Shown: piece by piece, positions 9,057-18,548 of the stretch | Numbering within the stretch: the stretch's first letter is position 1 | How the letters are laid out: every line of letters starts with the position of its first letter | Origin: Beijerinckiaceae bacterium | GTDB lineage: Bacteria; Pseudomonadota; Alphaproteobacteria; Rhizobiales; Beijerinckiaceae | Direction: 5' to 3' | Assembly: GCA_947454485.1 (NCBI GenBank) | Contig: CANGJJ010000005.1 | Location: forward strand, 1-64,000 | DNA: 64,000 nucleotides | The notes under the pieces: model-generated | What the model was told of the DNA's origin: nothing | The model's input: the letters and a program-made list of their open reading frames with translations, nothing else | The model's database searches: none | Program-made: the position numbers and the translations under genes

Positions 9057-10643
9057 TTAAAATTTAAGCAGCTTGGCTTGTTTGACGCCAGAAATCTGCT
9101 GCGCCTTGGCCAGCACAGTGTCAGGCACATCGCCATCCACTTCCACCAGCGCAATCGCAGAACCACCGGCGCGGTCACGACCAAGCGCGAAGGTCGCGAT
9201 ATTGAGACCCGCATCACCCAGAAGACTGGCAAAGCGACCAATGAAACCGGGCTTATCCTCATTGGTCACATAGACCATCGAGGGCGCAAATTCGGCATCA
9301 ACCTTGATCCCCTTGATATTGAGGATGCGCGGCTTGCCATCATGGAAGACTGTTCCTGCGATGGAACGCTCCTGCGTCGGTGTCGTCACCGTCAGCGTGA
9401 TGAGCGATTCATAATCACCCTCAGCTGCGCGGCTCACTTCATCAATCGCAATGCCCCGCTCTTTCGCCACGATGGGCGCTGAGACGACATTCACATCACT
9501 CAAGAGCGGACGCAGCAATCCGGCAATCGCGGAGGCTGTGAGCGCTTTGACTTTCAGGTCAGCCACCGCACCTTCATAGGTGATGGTGACTTTGGAGATA
9601 TTATTCTCCGTCAACTGACCTGCAAAAGAACCGAGCTTCTCTGCCAGCGCGATGAAGGGCTTGAGCTTGGGTGCCTCCTCCGCCGTGATGGAGGGGAAGT
9701 TCACTGCATTGGAGATCGCCCCGCGCATCAAATAGTCCGACATCTGCTCGGCAACCTGCAGCGCGACATTCTCTTGCGCCTCATTGGTTGAGGCACCCAG
9801 ATGCGGCGTACACACGACATTGGGCAGACCAAAGAGCGGATTGGTCGTGGCGGGCTCTTGCGAGAACACGTCAAAGGCACCGCCCGCGACATGGCCACTC
9901 ACAATTGCCGCGCGCATGGCCTCTTCATCGACAAGCTCACCACGCGCACAATTGATGATGCGCACGCCCTTCTTCGTCTTGGCGAGATTTTCGGTATTCA
10001 TGATGCTGCGCGTTTGCGGCGTCAGCGGCGTATGCAGCGTGATGAAGTCAGCGCGCTTCAACAGATCATCCAGCTCGACCTTTTCCACACCCAGCGCCAT
10101 AGCGCGTTCGGGTGACAAGAAAGGATCAAAGGCAATGACGCGCATGCGCAGACCAACAGCGCGCTCAGCCACGATAGAGCCGATATTGCCGCAGCCAATA
10201 ATGCCGAGCGTCTTGGCGGTGATCTCGACGCCCATGAAGCGGTTCTTCTCCCATTTGCCAGCCTGTGTTGAGGCATCAGCCGCGGGGATCTCGCGCGCCA
10301 CAGCAAACATCATCGCTATGGCATGTTCGGCGGTGGTGATGGAATTGCCGAAGGGCGTGTTCATCACAATGATGCCCTTGGCGGTTGCAGCGGGAATATC
10401 GACATTGTCGACGCCAATACCCGCGCGCCCGATCACTTTCAGGCGGCTGGCTTTCTCAAGTAAATTGGCGGTGACTTTGGTGGCAGAGCGGATGGCGAGG
10501 CCATCATAATCGCCAATGATCGCGGCGAGTTTGTCTTTGTCCTTGCCAAGATCGGGCTGGAAATCAACCTCCACACCGCGATCCTTGAAGATCTGCACGG
10601 CGGCAGGTGAAAGAGCATCAGAAATGAGTACGCGAGGCGCCAT
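9057..10643 (-). CDS. serA: D-3-phosphoglycerate dehydrogenase
   Basis: First enzyme of serine synthesis, oxidising 3-phosphoglycerate to 3-phosphohydroxypyruvate with NAD. The 528-residue length is that of the long SerA form: a catalytic and NAD-binding dehydrogenase core (about 1-310), an intervening ASB domain and a C-terminal ACT domain (YVTNEDKPGFIGRFASLLGD onward) for serine feedback. The nucleotide fold shows TLGIIGCGNIGSIVAERA, and catalytic motifs are INCARGELVDEEAM and CTPHLGASTNEAQ. It lies about 60 bases downstream of serC on the same strand with an inter-gene hairpin, so the two form an operon. Confidence 0.97.
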   Translation of the reverse strand: MAPRVLISDALSPAAVQIFKDRGVEVDFQPDLGKDKDKLAAIIGDYDGLAIRSATKVTANLLEKASRLKVIGRAGIGVDNVDIPAATAKGIIVMNTPFGNSITTAEHAIAMMFAVAREIPAADASTQAGKWEKNRFMGVEITAKTLGIIGCGNIGSIVAERAVGLRMRVIAFDPFLSPERAMALGVEKVELDDLLKRADFITLHTPLTPQTRSIMNTENLAKTKKGVRIINCARGELVDEEAMRAAIVSGHVAGGAFDVFSQEPATTNPLFGLPNVVCTPHLGASTNEAQENVALQVAEQMSDYLMRGAISNAVNFPSITAEEAPKLKPFIALAEKLGSFAGQLTENNISKVTITYEGAVADLKVKALTASAIAGLLRPLLSDVNVVSAPIVAKERGIAIDEVSRAAEGDYESLITLTVTTPTQERSIAGTVFHDGKPRILNIKGIKVDAEFAPSMVYVTNEDKPGFIGRFASLLGDAGLNIATFALGRDRAGGSAIALVEVDGDVPDTVLAKAQQISGVKQAKLLKF

Positions 10644-10670
10644 TGTGTCTGTCCTTCGCTGGTAGGAATG

Positions 10671-10695
10671 AGCCCCCTGCTCCCAACAGGGGGCT
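10671..10695 (-). terminator. Hairpin in the serC-serA gap
   Basis: AGCCCCCTG (10671-10679) and CAGGGGGCT (10687-10695) form a perfect 9-bp stem with a 7-base loop. There is no U-run, so it may act as an mRNA-processing or stability element tuning serA relative to serC rather than as a full terminator. Confidence 0.45.
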
Positions 10696-10703
10696 GCTCA
10701 ATC

Positions 10704-11864
10704 TTACTTCAAGCCAGCTTTGGCAGAAGCAAATGCCCAGTCGAGCCACTGGGTCAGAGCGACAACGTCGCTGGTCTCGATCGTGGCTCCGCACCAGATG
10801 CGCAAGCCCGCCGGTGCATCGCGATAACCGTCGATGTCATAGGCGATCTTTTCCTTATCGAGCATGGCGGGCAATTGCTTCACGAAAGCTGCTTGCTCGT
10901 CTCCCGACAATGCCGTGATGGCCGGATCCACGATCTTCAAACACACGCTGGTGTTGGAGCGGATTGCCTCATTGGCGGCGAGGAAATCAACCCACGGCGT
11001 CTTGGCAACCCAATCAGCCATAGCTTTCAGATTGGCATCAGCACGCTTGATCAAACCATCGAGGCTGCCGATGGACTTCGACCATTGCAGTGCGTCGATA
11101 TAATCTTCCACGCAGAGCATGGAGGGCGTGTTGATCGTATCGCCTTCGAAAATGCCCTTGATGAGCTTGCCGCCATTGGTGAGACGGAAGATCTTCGGCA
11201 TAGGCCATGCAGGCGCATAAGATTCCAAACGCTCCACCGCACGCGGCGAGATGATGAGCATGCCATGCGCGGCTTCACCACCCAGCACTTTCTGCCAGGA
11301 GTAAGTCACCACATCGAGCTTCGACCAATCGAGACGCTGTGCGAAAGCCGCCGAAGTCGCATCGCAAATGGTCAGGCCTTTGCGATCAGATTTGATCCAA
11401 TCACCATTGGGAACTTTCACGCCCGAAGTCGTGCCGTTCCAGGTGAAGACAACGTCATTGTCGAAATTGACCTGCGACAGATCGGGCAGCTCGCCATAGG
11501 GCGCCTTCAATGTGCGCACATCCTTGAGCTTCAGCTGCTTGACCACATCAGTGACCCAACCATCGCCGAAGCTTTCCCAAGACAGCATATCGACGCCGCG
11601 TGCGCCCAGCAGCGACCACATCGCCATTTCCACCGCGCCCGTGTCAGAGGCAGGCACAATACCGATGAGATAATCAGCCGGCACTTGCAGCACTTCGCGC
11701 GTCAGATCGATGGCGAGTTTCAGCTTCACCTTGCCAACCTTGGCGCGGTGCGAGCGACCCAGCGGCGCATCAGCCAGATTGTTGAGGGAATAACCGGGGC
11801 GCTTCGCGCAGGGACCGGAAGAAAAATTCGGATTAGCGGGCCGAACGGCCGGTTGTGCTGTCAT
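10704..11864 (-). CDS. serC: Phosphoserine aminotransferase
   Basis: PLP enzyme converting 3-phosphohydroxypyruvate and glutamate to phosphoserine. The 386-residue protein begins [21 protein letters not shown], the long alphaproteobacterial SerC type. The PLP lysine lies in [18 protein letters not shown]; substrate-binding segments include [13 protein letters not shown] and [19 protein letters not shown] 11864 is chosen because an AGGATGG lies just upstream and the family starts here. Upstream in-frame codons fall in the structured leader. It is followed by serA, forming a serine operon. Confidence 0.96.
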   Translation of the reverse strand: MTAQPAVRPANPNFSSGPCAKRPGYSLNNLADAPLGRSHRAKVGKVKLKLAIDLTREVLQVPADYLIGIVPASDTGAVEMAMWSLLGARGVDMLSWESFGDGWVTDVVKQLKLKDVRTLKAPYGELPDLSQVNFDNDVVFTWNGTTSGVKVPNGDWIKSDRKGLTICDATSAAFAQRLDWSKLDVVTYSWQKVLGGEAAHGMLIISPRAVERLESYAPAWPMPKIFRLTNGGKLIKGIFEGDTINTPSMLCVEDYIDALQWSKSIGSLDGLIKRADANLKAMADWVAKTPWVDFLAANEAIRSNTSVCLKIVDPAITALSGDEQAAFVKQLPAMLDKEKIAYDIDGYRDAPAGLRIWCGATIETSDVVALTQWLDWAFASAKAGLK

Positions 11865-11865
11865 G

Positions 11866-11920
11866 GAAAGCCATCCTCTCAGATGGGCGCCACCCGTTGG
11901 GGGGAGGTGTCCCACAACCG
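11866..11920 (-). promoter_or_regulatory. Structured serC leader (candidate serC RNA motif)
   Basis: Just before the serC start the minus-strand RNA folds into two hairpins. GUUGUGGG pairs with CCCCCAAC (11911-11918 with 11896-11903, one mismatch). GCCCAUC pairs with GAUGGC (11882-11888 with 11870-11875, one bulge), and the latter covers the AGGAUGG ribosome-binding region. A conserved cis-regulatory RNA called the serC motif is known from Alphaproteobacteria at exactly this place. The position and the RBS-covering stem support that assignment; I could not run a covariance search. The ligand or mechanism is not known to me. Confidence 0.6.
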
Positions 11921-11982
11921 CGATACGCCCCGGCTCCAGACCCGTCAAGGCCGCTGAAGTCGGGGCAAAATGCCTGATGTTA

Positions 11983-12972
11983 TCAATCAATCATGTAACG
12001 AAAGCCAAGGCGCAGCTGCTGCGATGTGAGCGCGGATTTGGCGACACCGCCCGATGCATTGGCCAAGCTGGAGAGCGTGCCCGAATTGACATAGCGCCAG
12101 CTGAGATCGGCTTTGAGATTTTGCGTCATATCCACCGACACACCAGCAATCAGCGACCAAGCGGGTTGCAGAGTGAGGCGGCTCTCTTTCCTGTTCCAAT
12201 TGGTCTTGTCAAAAGCCACGGGCGGATTGCCCGAATGGACTGTGCCGCTGGCATCCGTCCAGCTGGAAATCGCAGCGCCATAAGGATCAACCCACACATG
12301 AGGTGCGGTCCAATCAGTAGAGGGGGTCAGGTCGGTTGAATAAAGCTCGCCCGTGCTGGTCTTGCGATATTCCATACCACCCTTCAGCTGCACGACGCTG
12401 AAGCCCATGCCCGCGCCCACATAGGGTGTGAAATAGGACCAGGTGCCAAGATCAACCAGAATGCTGGCAATGAGATCGACCTTGTTGAGATTGGTGCGGT
12501 CCATCGTCGAGCAGGTGTCGCGCGCCTCATCCCACAGATAGCCCAGATATTTGCCGTCCGACTGATTTTGAAGTCGCGTCAGCTGATAAGGACAGACAAC
12601 TTTCGACCCGGCCCGCGATGAATCGCGCACCTTGTTATAGTCGGCGCCCAATTCCATGCGCAGCCAGTTGTTCAGCTTGTAGCCGCCACCCACGCCCACC
12701 ACCCAGCGTGTGGCTTCAGGATCGGCGAAATCGGCCGACAAGCGCGCTGAACTGTCGAGACTGGCGCCAAAGTCGCCGCGCAAATACCAGCCAGTTCCCA
12801 GTTCAACCGGGCGCTGCGAGGAGTCGCTGCGATAAATCGCCTGCGGCGACGGAGAGGGATCCGTCGGAAACGAGATTTGTGGCAGTCGCTGATCGGCGGC
12901 CCCTGCGGAATTCGCGGCGGCCAAGGCGCCAGCAAGCGCAATGGTGGCAACAACGTGCCTCAAAACGCACAT
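11983..12972 (-). CDS. Outer-membrane beta-barrel protein (first of two)
   Basis: Predicted secreted protein of 329 residues with a signal peptide ([20 protein letters not shown], cleavage after NSAGA). The mature part looks like an Omp25/OmpW-sized porin-like barrel: alternating strands such as [39 protein letters not shown] and [16 protein letters not shown], and the C-terminal [12 protein letters not shown]. It has an unusually long loop (about residues 105-255) with two cysteine-containing stretches. I start at ATG 12972 because AAGG lies upstream and the signal peptide begins there. It lies next to a related barrel gene on the same strand. Its stop is about 120 bases upstream of serC. 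Confidence 0.82.
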   Translation of the reverse strand: MCVLRHVVATIALAGALAAANSAGAADQRLPQISFPTDPSPSPQAIYRSDSSQRPVELGTGWYLRGDFGASLDSSARLSADFADPEATRWVVGVGGGYKLNNWLRMELGADYNKVRDSSRAGSKVVCPYQLTRLQNQSDGKYLGYLWDEARDTCSTMDRTNLNKVDLIASILVDLGTWSYFTPYVGAGMGFSVVQLKGGMEYRKTSTGELYSTDLTPSTDWTAPHVWVDPYGAAISSWTDASGTVHSGNPPVAFDKTNWNRKESRLTLQPAWSLIAGVSVDMTQNLKADLSWRYVNSGTLSSLANASGGVAKSALTSQQLRLGFRYMID

Positions 12973-13038
12973 ATGAAATACCTTTCGTAAGCGGCAATGA
13001 TTCGCTTGAAACAATTTTTTGCAGAAAATGCTTAAAAG

Positions 13039-13061
13039 TGTGTAACTCTACTTGTTACACA
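13039..13061. promoter_or_regulatory. Palindromic operator-like site upstream of the beta-barrel gene
   Basis: TGTGTAAC (13039-13046) and GTTACACA (13054-13061) form a perfect 8-bp inverted repeat with a 7-base spacer, 67-89 bases before the start at 12972. Its symmetry and location suggest a dimeric regulator; no T-run follows, so it is unlikely to be a terminator for the upstream gene. Confidence 0.5.
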
Positions 13062-13095
13062 AGCAGATCAAAGACTTAACCCGGAAGGGACTGGT

Positions 13096-13890
13096 TTAGC
13101 GGGCGAAGGACATGAGGCGCGGCGCCTCGCCCAGCGCATAGCGCAGACCCGCACGTAGATCATGGCCCGACAGGCGCGCTGTTTGTGAGCCGCCATTGCA
13201 GGGTGTGCCGCCACTCGTGCACATCAGAGCGCCCGTATTGATCGACCCCAGATGCAAATAGCGATAGCCGATGTCGAGTTTGATACGCTCGCTCATCTCC
13301 CACGCAAGGCCAGCGGCCAAAGACAGCGCGAGCGCATTAGTCGTCGCGCCCTGCCCGCTGCCACCGCCATGAACGCCATTGTCCGCGATGGTCATGCGGC
13401 CGGTGACATTGCGCGTATAGCCAACGCCAAGGCCAATATAAGGCGTCACATCAAACCAGGAGCCAGCTTCAAAATAGGAGCTCACCAGAACAAGCGCGCT
13501 ATGCACATCGGTGCGATAGACATCCGAGCCGCCGGTGTAACTCACATGCGAGATGAAATCGCCGCCGACGCGATAATCAGCGGTGATGTCCATGCGCCAC
13601 CATTCGGCAATCTGATAGCCGATGCCAATGCCAACCATGCTGGCGCGCGACATGTCGAAACTGTCTTGATGAAAGCCAGTGACACCACTGGAGAAAGTCG
13701 AGGGCCCCGTGCCGCTGCGCTGCAGGCTCGCACCCAAATCACCGCGCATATAAAGGCCGGTCTCTTCGGTGAAACCACCGCGCAGAGCCAGATCATCCAG
13801 ACTTGGGGCTTGCGGCAATAGATCCTTCGCGCCGGCGGGCGCGAGCAACAGGCCTAAAACAACAGCAGTCAAGAGGGCGGTCTTGCCCAT
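13096..13890 (-). CDS. Outer-membrane beta-barrel protein (second of two)
   Basis: Predicted 264-residue outer-membrane protein with signal peptide MGKTALLTAVVLGLLLAPAG. The mature part has barrel strands TGLYMRGDLGASLQRSG, VGIGIGYQIAEWWRMDITAD, FDVTPYIGLGVGYTRN and LKLDIGYRYLHLG-like pattern, ending LRAGLRYALGEAPRLMSFAR. The terminal strand is followed by about ten extra residues, unusual for this class, where an aromatic C-terminus is common. The start ATG 13890 has GAGG 7 bases upstream. It resembles its downstream neighbour in strand order, so the two may be diverged duplicates. An exact CtrA box lies about 50 bases upstream. Confidence 0.82.
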   Translation of the reverse strand: MGKTALLTAVVLGLLLAPAGAKDLLPQAPSLDDLALRGGFTEETGLYMRGDLGASLQRSGTGPSTFSSGVTGFHQDSFDMSRASMVGIGIGYQIAEWWRMDITADYRVGGDFISHVSYTGGSDVYRTDVHSALVLVSSYFEAGSWFDVTPYIGLGVGYTRNVTGRMTIADNGVHGGGSGQGATTNALALSLAAGLAWEMSERIKLDIGYRYLHLGSINTGALMCTSGGTPCNGGSQTARLSGHDLRAGLRYALGEAPRLMSFAR

Positions 13891-13938
13891 CGCCAAGCCT
13901 CATGGGATGCGGAACGCGCCCACCATGGCTGACAAGTC

Positions 13939-13954
13939 TTAAGGTCCGATTAAC
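13939..13954. promoter_or_regulatory. Exact CtrA box upstream of beta-barrel gene
   Basis: TTAA (13939-13942), GGTCCGA, TTAAC (13950-13954) fits TTAA-N7-TTAAC exactly. A further TTAAC follows at 13956-13960. It lies in the glmM-barrel gap, 49-64 bases before the barrel start. CtrA control of Omp25-family proteins is reported in Brucella, so regulation of this gene is plausible. Confidence 0.7.
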
Positions 13955-13977
13955 CTTAACTTATTGCTACGCTTGGT

Positions 13978-15330
13978 CTATTCGGCGGCCTGCGCGCTGG
14001 CCTTCACGGCCGCGCAAATATCATCCACCACGCTCTCAACAAGCCCATGGTCATCGCCCTCGGCCATGACGCGGATGAGGGGCTCTGTGCCGGACGGGCG
14101 AATGAGCACACGTCCCGTCTTGCCAAGACGCGCCTCGCCTTCGGCAATCGCCGCTTTCACATGCGCGCCCTGCAAAGGCTGGCCGCCGCTATAGCGCACA
14201 TTTTTCAAGATCTGCGGCAGCGGCTCAAAGAGGCTGCACACTTCGCTCACCGGCTTGCCCTGACGCTGCACAACAGCGAGCAGCTGCAAGGCTGCCACAA
14301 GACCATCGCCGGTCGTGGCATAGTCAGACAGAATGATATGGCCTGATTGTTCGCCGCCCATATTGTAGCCATGCTCGCGCATATATTCGAGCACATAGCG
14401 ATCACCCACCGCTGTGCGCGGCATCTCAAGGCCGATGGAATTGAGATAGCGCTCAAGACCCAGATTGGACATGACCGTTGTCACAATGCCGGGCTTTGAC
14501 AGACGGCCATCTTCTTTCCAGCTCTGCGCAATGACCGCCATCAACTGATCGCCATCAATCACGTGGCCGCTTTCATCCACCAGCAGAACGCGATCCGCAT
14601 CACCATCCAGCGCAATGCCAATATCGGCACGCATCTCGCGCACTTTAGCGGCCAGCGCATCAGGCGAGGTCGAGCCGACATCCTGATTGATATTGAAACC
14701 ATTGGGCTCAACGCCAATGGAGAAGACTTCTGCGCCCAGTTCCCACAGAGCTTCGGGCGCCACTTTATAGGCCGCACCATTGGCGCAATCGACCACGATG
14801 CGCATGCCTTCCAGAGAGATCGCGCGCGGCAAAGTGCGCTTGGCAAATTCGATATAGCGCGCATGAACGCTTTCGATGCGCTTGGCGCGACCAAGATCGC
14901 GCGACTTGGCCAGCTGCGGCGAAAGATCCGATTGCAGCAAGGATTCAATCTCGCGCTCGACATCGTCGGAGAGTTTAAATCCATCAGGACCAAAGAGCTT
15001 GATGCCATTGTCCTCGAACAGGTTATGCGAGGCAGAGATCATCACGCCCAAATCACTGCGCATGGAGCGCGTCAACATGGCGACTGCAGGGGTTGGCACG
15101 GGGCCGAGCAACAGCACATCCATGCCCACTGAAGTGAAGCCCGCCACCATCGCATATTCGATCATATAGCCGCTGAGGCGCGTATCTTTGCCGATGACGA
15201 CGCGGTGACGATGTTCGCCGCGCTGAAAGACAAGACCCGCCGCCTGCCCGACCTTGAGAGCCAGTTCAGGCGTAATGAGGCCATTGGCGCGGCCGCGAAT
15301 GCCATCGGTACCAAAATAAGTTCTGCTCAT
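13978..15330 (-). CDS. glmM: Phosphoglucosamine mutase
   Basis: Interconverts glucosamine-6-phosphate and glucosamine-1-phosphate for peptidoglycan and LPS precursors. The 450-residue protein starts [17 protein letters not shown]. The phosphoserine loop is [18 protein letters not shown], the metal loop is [14 protein letters not shown], the sugar loop includes [12 protein letters not shown] and the phosphate loop is [16 protein letters not shown] start at ATG 15330, matching the family; residues further upstream in frame are not conserved in character. It is last in the minus-strand row after ftsH, but the strong ftsH terminator suggests its own promoter in 15331-15470. Confidence 0.97.
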   Translation of the reverse strand: MSRTYFGTDGIRGRANGLITPELALKVGQAAGLVFQRGEHRHRVVIGKDTRLSGYMIEYAMVAGFTSVGMDVLLLGPVPTPAVAMLTRSMRSDLGVMISASHNLFEDNGIKLFGPDGFKLSDDVEREIESLLQSDLSPQLAKSRDLGRAKRIESVHARYIEFAKRTLPRAISLEGMRIVVDCANGAAYKVAPEALWELGAEVFSIGVEPNGFNINQDVGSTSPDALAAKVREMRADIGIALDGDADRVLLVDESGHVIDGDQLMAVIAQSWKEDGRLSKPGIVTTVMSNLGLERYLNSIGLEMPRTAVGDRYVLEYMREHGYNMGGEQSGHIILSDYATTGDGLVAALQLLAVVQRQGKPVSEVCSLFEPLPQILKNVRYSGGQPLQGAHVKAAIAEGEARLGKTGRVLIRPSGTEPLIRVMAEGDDHGLVESVVDDICAAVKASAQAAE

Positions 15331-15471
15331 CGGTTCTCGATCCGACCCTGTGTGGCCGCTCTTATACCAAACCCGGCCACGATCACACGCATGGCCAAGG
15401 CGCAAAGACTTCACGAATTGTCACCAAGCTTAACAGCGCAGGTTCGGCCAGCATGGCGACCCAAAGAAAAA

Positions 15472-15491
15472 GGCCCGGATCTCTCCGGGCC
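15472..15491 (-). terminator. Intrinsic terminator of ftsH
   Basis: GGCCCGGA (15472-15479), TCTC, TCCGGGCC (15484-15491); on the minus strand it is followed by TTTTTCTTT. It separates ftsH from glmM. Confidence 0.9.
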
Positions 15492-15512
15492 TTCGATAGG
15501 GGCGCTTTCGTC

Positions 15513-17423
15513 TTAGACCTGCGGCTGGGGCTCAAGGCCACCGGCATCGGGGCGACGCTTGGTGGAGGGAACCACCGTCGAGGGACGTGATGAGGGCGGC
15601 TCGGAGGAGTCACGCACCGGCTCACGGCCATCCAGAACGCCCATGATCTCATCGCCCGACAAAGTCTCATATTCGAGCAATGCACGGGCAACAGCCTCAA
15701 GGCCGTCGCGCTTTTCAGTCAGGATGCGGCGGGCCTCTTCCTGACCTTCCTGAACGAGGCGACGCACTTCAGCATCAATCGTCTGGGCGGTGGCTTCCGA
15801 GACAGCGCGCTGGCGGCCCATGGACATGCCAAGGAACACCTCTTCCTGATTTTCACCATAGGCAACGGTGCCCAGCACATCTGAATAGCCAAGACGCGTC
15901 ACCATAGCGCGCGCCATGCGGGTGGCCTGTTCAATATCGCTCGAGGCGCCAGAGGTGATGTTCTGTTTGCCGAAGATGAGTTCTTCGGCCACGCGGCCAC
16001 CCATGGCCACCGCAAGGTCAGAGGTGAACTCGATATATTTCTTCGAGTGACGATCACCCTCCGGCAGACGCATCACCAAACCAAGCGCGCGACCACGCGG
16101 AATGATAGTGGCCTTATGCACGGGATCGCTCGCCGCAACATTCAAAGCCACAATCGCATGGCCAGCCTCGTGATAGGCGGTCAGACGCTTTTCTTCATCC
16201 GACATGACCATGGAGCGACGCTCTGCGCCCATCATCACCTTATCCTTGGCGTCTTCGAATTCAGCATTGGTGACAATGCGCTTGCCACGACGTGCCGCCA
16301 TCAAAGCTGCTTCATTAACGAGGTTCATCAGATCAGCGCCGGAGAAGCCGGGCGTACCACGCGCCACAGTCTTGAGATCGACATCAGGAGCCAGCGGCAC
16401 TTTGCGCACATGGACCTTGAGGATCTTTTCGCGGCCCATCACATCGGGAAGTGGCACAACGATCTGACGGTCAAAGCGGCCCGGACGCAGCAGCGCAGGG
16501 TCAAGAACGTCAGGACGGTTGGTCGCTGCGATGATGATGATGCCTTCATTGGCCTCAAAGCCATCCATCTCGACAAGCAACTGATTGAGCGTCTGTTCGC
16601 GCTCATCATTGCCACCGCCAAGGCCCGCGCCGCGATGGCGACCGACCGCGTCAATTTCGTCGATGAAGATGATGCAGGGCGCATTCTTCTTGGCCTGTTC
16701 GAACATGTCGCGCACGCGGCTCGCGCCAACGCCCACAAACATTTCGACAAAGTCAGAGCCCGAGATGGTGAAGAAAGGCACATTGGCTTCGCCCGCAACA
16801 GCGCGCGCGGTCAAGGTCTTACCTGTACCGGGAGGGCCAACGAGCAGAACACCGCGCGGAATGCGACCACCAAGGCGCTGGAACTTTTGCGGATCGCGCA
16901 AGAATTCAACGATCTCTTGCAAATCTTCCTTGGCCTCATCAACGCCTGCGACATCTTCAAAGGTCACGCGTCCATGCGCTTCGGTGAGCAATTTGGCTTT
17001 TGATTTGCCAAAGCCCATCGCTTTGCCGCCCGCCCCTTGCATTTGCCGCGACAGGAAAATCCACACACCGAGGAAGGCGATCAGCGGCAAGCCATTGACC
17101 AGCAATGTCACCAACCACGAATTGCCATCGCTGGGAGGACGCGCGGTGATGGAGACATTCTTCTTGTAGAGATTTTGCACCAAGGACGGATCATTGGGCG
17201 CATAAGTCGAGAATGCGCGATTGTCCGTGTAGTGACCGCTGATCTCATGACCGGCAATCGTAACCTCACGAACACGACCCTGATCCACATCGCTGAGCAG
17301 CTGGCTAAAGCTGATCTCAGTGGTCTGTGACCTCTGGCCGGGGTTCTGAAACAGCATGACAAGTGCCACCACCAGCAGAAAGATGATGACCCAGAGCGCA
17401 AAATTCCGGAAATTCGGATTCAT
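15513..17423 (-). CDS. ftsH: ATP-dependent zinc metalloprotease FtsH
   Basis: Membrane-anchored AAA+ protease that degrades misfolded membrane proteins and short-lived regulators. The 636-residue protein begins [20 protein letters not shown] (first membrane span), has a second span near residues 100-120 ([20 protein letters not shown]), then the AAA core with Walker A GPPGTGKT, Walker [11 protein letters not shown], the [17 protein letters not shown] pore region, the [23 protein letters not shown], and the zinc site HEAGHAIV. The C-terminal tail is Pro/Ser-rich. I start at the ATG encoding MNPNFRN, ten codons inside the open frame. It lies downstream of tilS with a 138-base gap, the usual alphaproteobacterial order. 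Confidence 0.97.
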   Translation of the reverse strand: MNPNFRNFALWVIIFLLVVALVMLFQNPGQRSQTTEISFSQLLSDVDQGRVREVTIAGHEISGHYTDNRAFSTYAPNDPSLVQNLYKKNVSITARPPSDGNSWLVTLLVNGLPLIAFLGVWIFLSRQMQGAGGKAMGFGKSKAKLLTEAHGRVTFEDVAGVDEAKEDLQEIVEFLRDPQKFQRLGGRIPRGVLLVGPPGTGKTLTARAVAGEANVPFFTISGSDFVEMFVGVGASRVRDMFEQAKKNAPCIIFIDEIDAVGRHRGAGLGGGNDEREQTLNQLLVEMDGFEANEGIIIIAATNRPDVLDPALLRPGRFDRQIVVPLPDVMGREKILKVHVRKVPLAPDVDLKTVARGTPGFSGADLMNLVNEAALMAARRGKRIVTNAEFEDAKDKVMMGAERRSMVMSDEEKRLTAYHEAGHAIVALNVAASDPVHKATIIPRGRALGLVMRLPEGDRHSKKYIEFTSDLAVAMGGRVAEELIFGKQNITSGASSDIEQATRMARAMVTRLGYSDVLGTVAYGENQEEVFLGMSMGRQRAVSEATAQTIDAEVRRLVQEGQEEARRILTEKRDGLEAVARALLEYETLSGDEIMGVLDGREPVRDSSEPPSSRPSTVVPSTKRRPDAGGLEPQPQV

Positions 17424-17561
17424 CTGTGATCCTTCACGGACCCGGTTCGCCACAACGTGCAGCGACAGGCCGCCTTCCCAACCAATCTAGGCACCGTCAT
17501 GGGCCTTGCCAAGGGAAGGGCGCCCTATCTCTTGCAGATGGTCAATCTCATCACGTTATTG

Positions 17562-18548
17562 TTAGACCCGGCGGGCAGGCTCAGGGGTCACAACCAACTG
17601 GCCCTGCACGCAGGAGACCAGCGCACCGGCCAGATTGGCGCGGTGGTCGCGCCCCTCCCGCAGAGCCCCTTCCAGAGCCTCTGAGAGGGCCTCCAGCTGC
17701 TCAAGCCGGGGCGGGGTGGCCATCTGCCCAACCCGCAGAATTTCGGCCTCCAGCAGGCGCAGAAGCGCTTCAGAGGGCAACTGGCGCAACGCCTCGCCGG
17801 GGCAGGCAAACAGGCCGGGGGACCGCTGCGCTGGCAGCTGCGTCAGCCAGCCCTCAAAGGCCAGATCGAGCGCTTGGGCGGCCCGCCCCGCCCGCCGCCC
17901 CAAGCGAAGCAAGGCAGCCCGGTCGAGCCCCTCCCCCGCCAGTTGAGGCAAAAGGGCGCGCAGACCCGTGCGGGCAAAGCGGGGGTCGTGATTCGACGGA
18001 TCGCTGATGACATCCTGACCCTGCGCCGCGCAATAAGCGACAAGATCGGCCTTGCCCCAACCAAGCAGGGGCCGCGCGAGCCGCAGGCCTTGGCGCTGGG
18101 CGATGGGCTCCATGCCCGACAGGCCGGCAATGCCACTGCCCCGCAACAGGCGGAACAGGATCGTTTCAGCCTGGTCATCGCCATGATGGCCGGTGGCCAC
18201 CACATCCGCCCCCAAGGCCTTGGCGTGATCAAACAAGAGCCTGTAGCGCGCCTCCCGCGCCCGCTCTTGCAAGCGGGTGGCAGGCTTGTCGCCGGTCCAG
18301 CTCAAAATCTGATGGGGAATGCCGAGCGCTGCGCTCCAGTGGGCGACCTGCTCGGCCTCCTCGCGCGCCTGCGCCCGCAGGCCATGGTCAACCGTAGCGG
18401 CAAAAATCTTGGGGCCGCCTGCGCGCTGCCAGCCAGCGGCCAGATGCAGCAAGGCCATGGAATCAGGCCCGCCCGAGACTGCGACCAAAAGGCCCCTGAC
18501 CTCGCCCAGAGGCGCAAAGAGCGCGCGAGGATCAGACAGATCGCTCAT
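17562..18548 (-). CDS. tilS: tRNA(Ile)-lysidine synthetase TilS
   Basis: Attaches lysine to C34 of tRNA-Ile(CAU), changing its specificity from Met to Ile. The 328-residue protein has the N-terminal PP-loop LLVAVSGGPDSMALLHLA near residue 20 and ATGHHGDDQAETILFRLLRG. It is shorter than the E. coli enzyme (about 430) and lacks the C-terminal TilS-C domain; short versions are common in this group. The start ATG 18548 abuts the cpoB stop, so the two are translationally coupled. Gene order cpoB-tilS-ftsH is conserved across Alphaproteobacteria. Confidence 0.93.
   Translation of the reverse strand: MSDLSDPRALFAPLGEVRGLLVAVSGGPDSMALLHLAAGWQRAGGPKIFAATVDHGLRAQAREEAEQVAHWSAALGIPHQILSWTGDKPATRLQERAREARYRLLFDHAKALGADVVATGHHGDDQAETILFRLLRGSGIAGLSGMEPIAQRQGLRLARPLLGWGKADLVAYCAAQGQDVISDPSNHDPRFARTGLRALLPQLAGEGLDRAALLRLGRRAGRAAQALDLAFEGWLTQLPAQRSPGLFACPGEALRQLPSEALLRLLEAEILRVGQMATPPRLEQLEALSEALEGALREGRDHRANLAGALVSCVQGQLVVTPEPARRV

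Noticed and set aside
10668-11957. A 429-codon plus-strand open frame opposite serC
   Set aside because: It mirrors an intact SerC and its leader; no family features.
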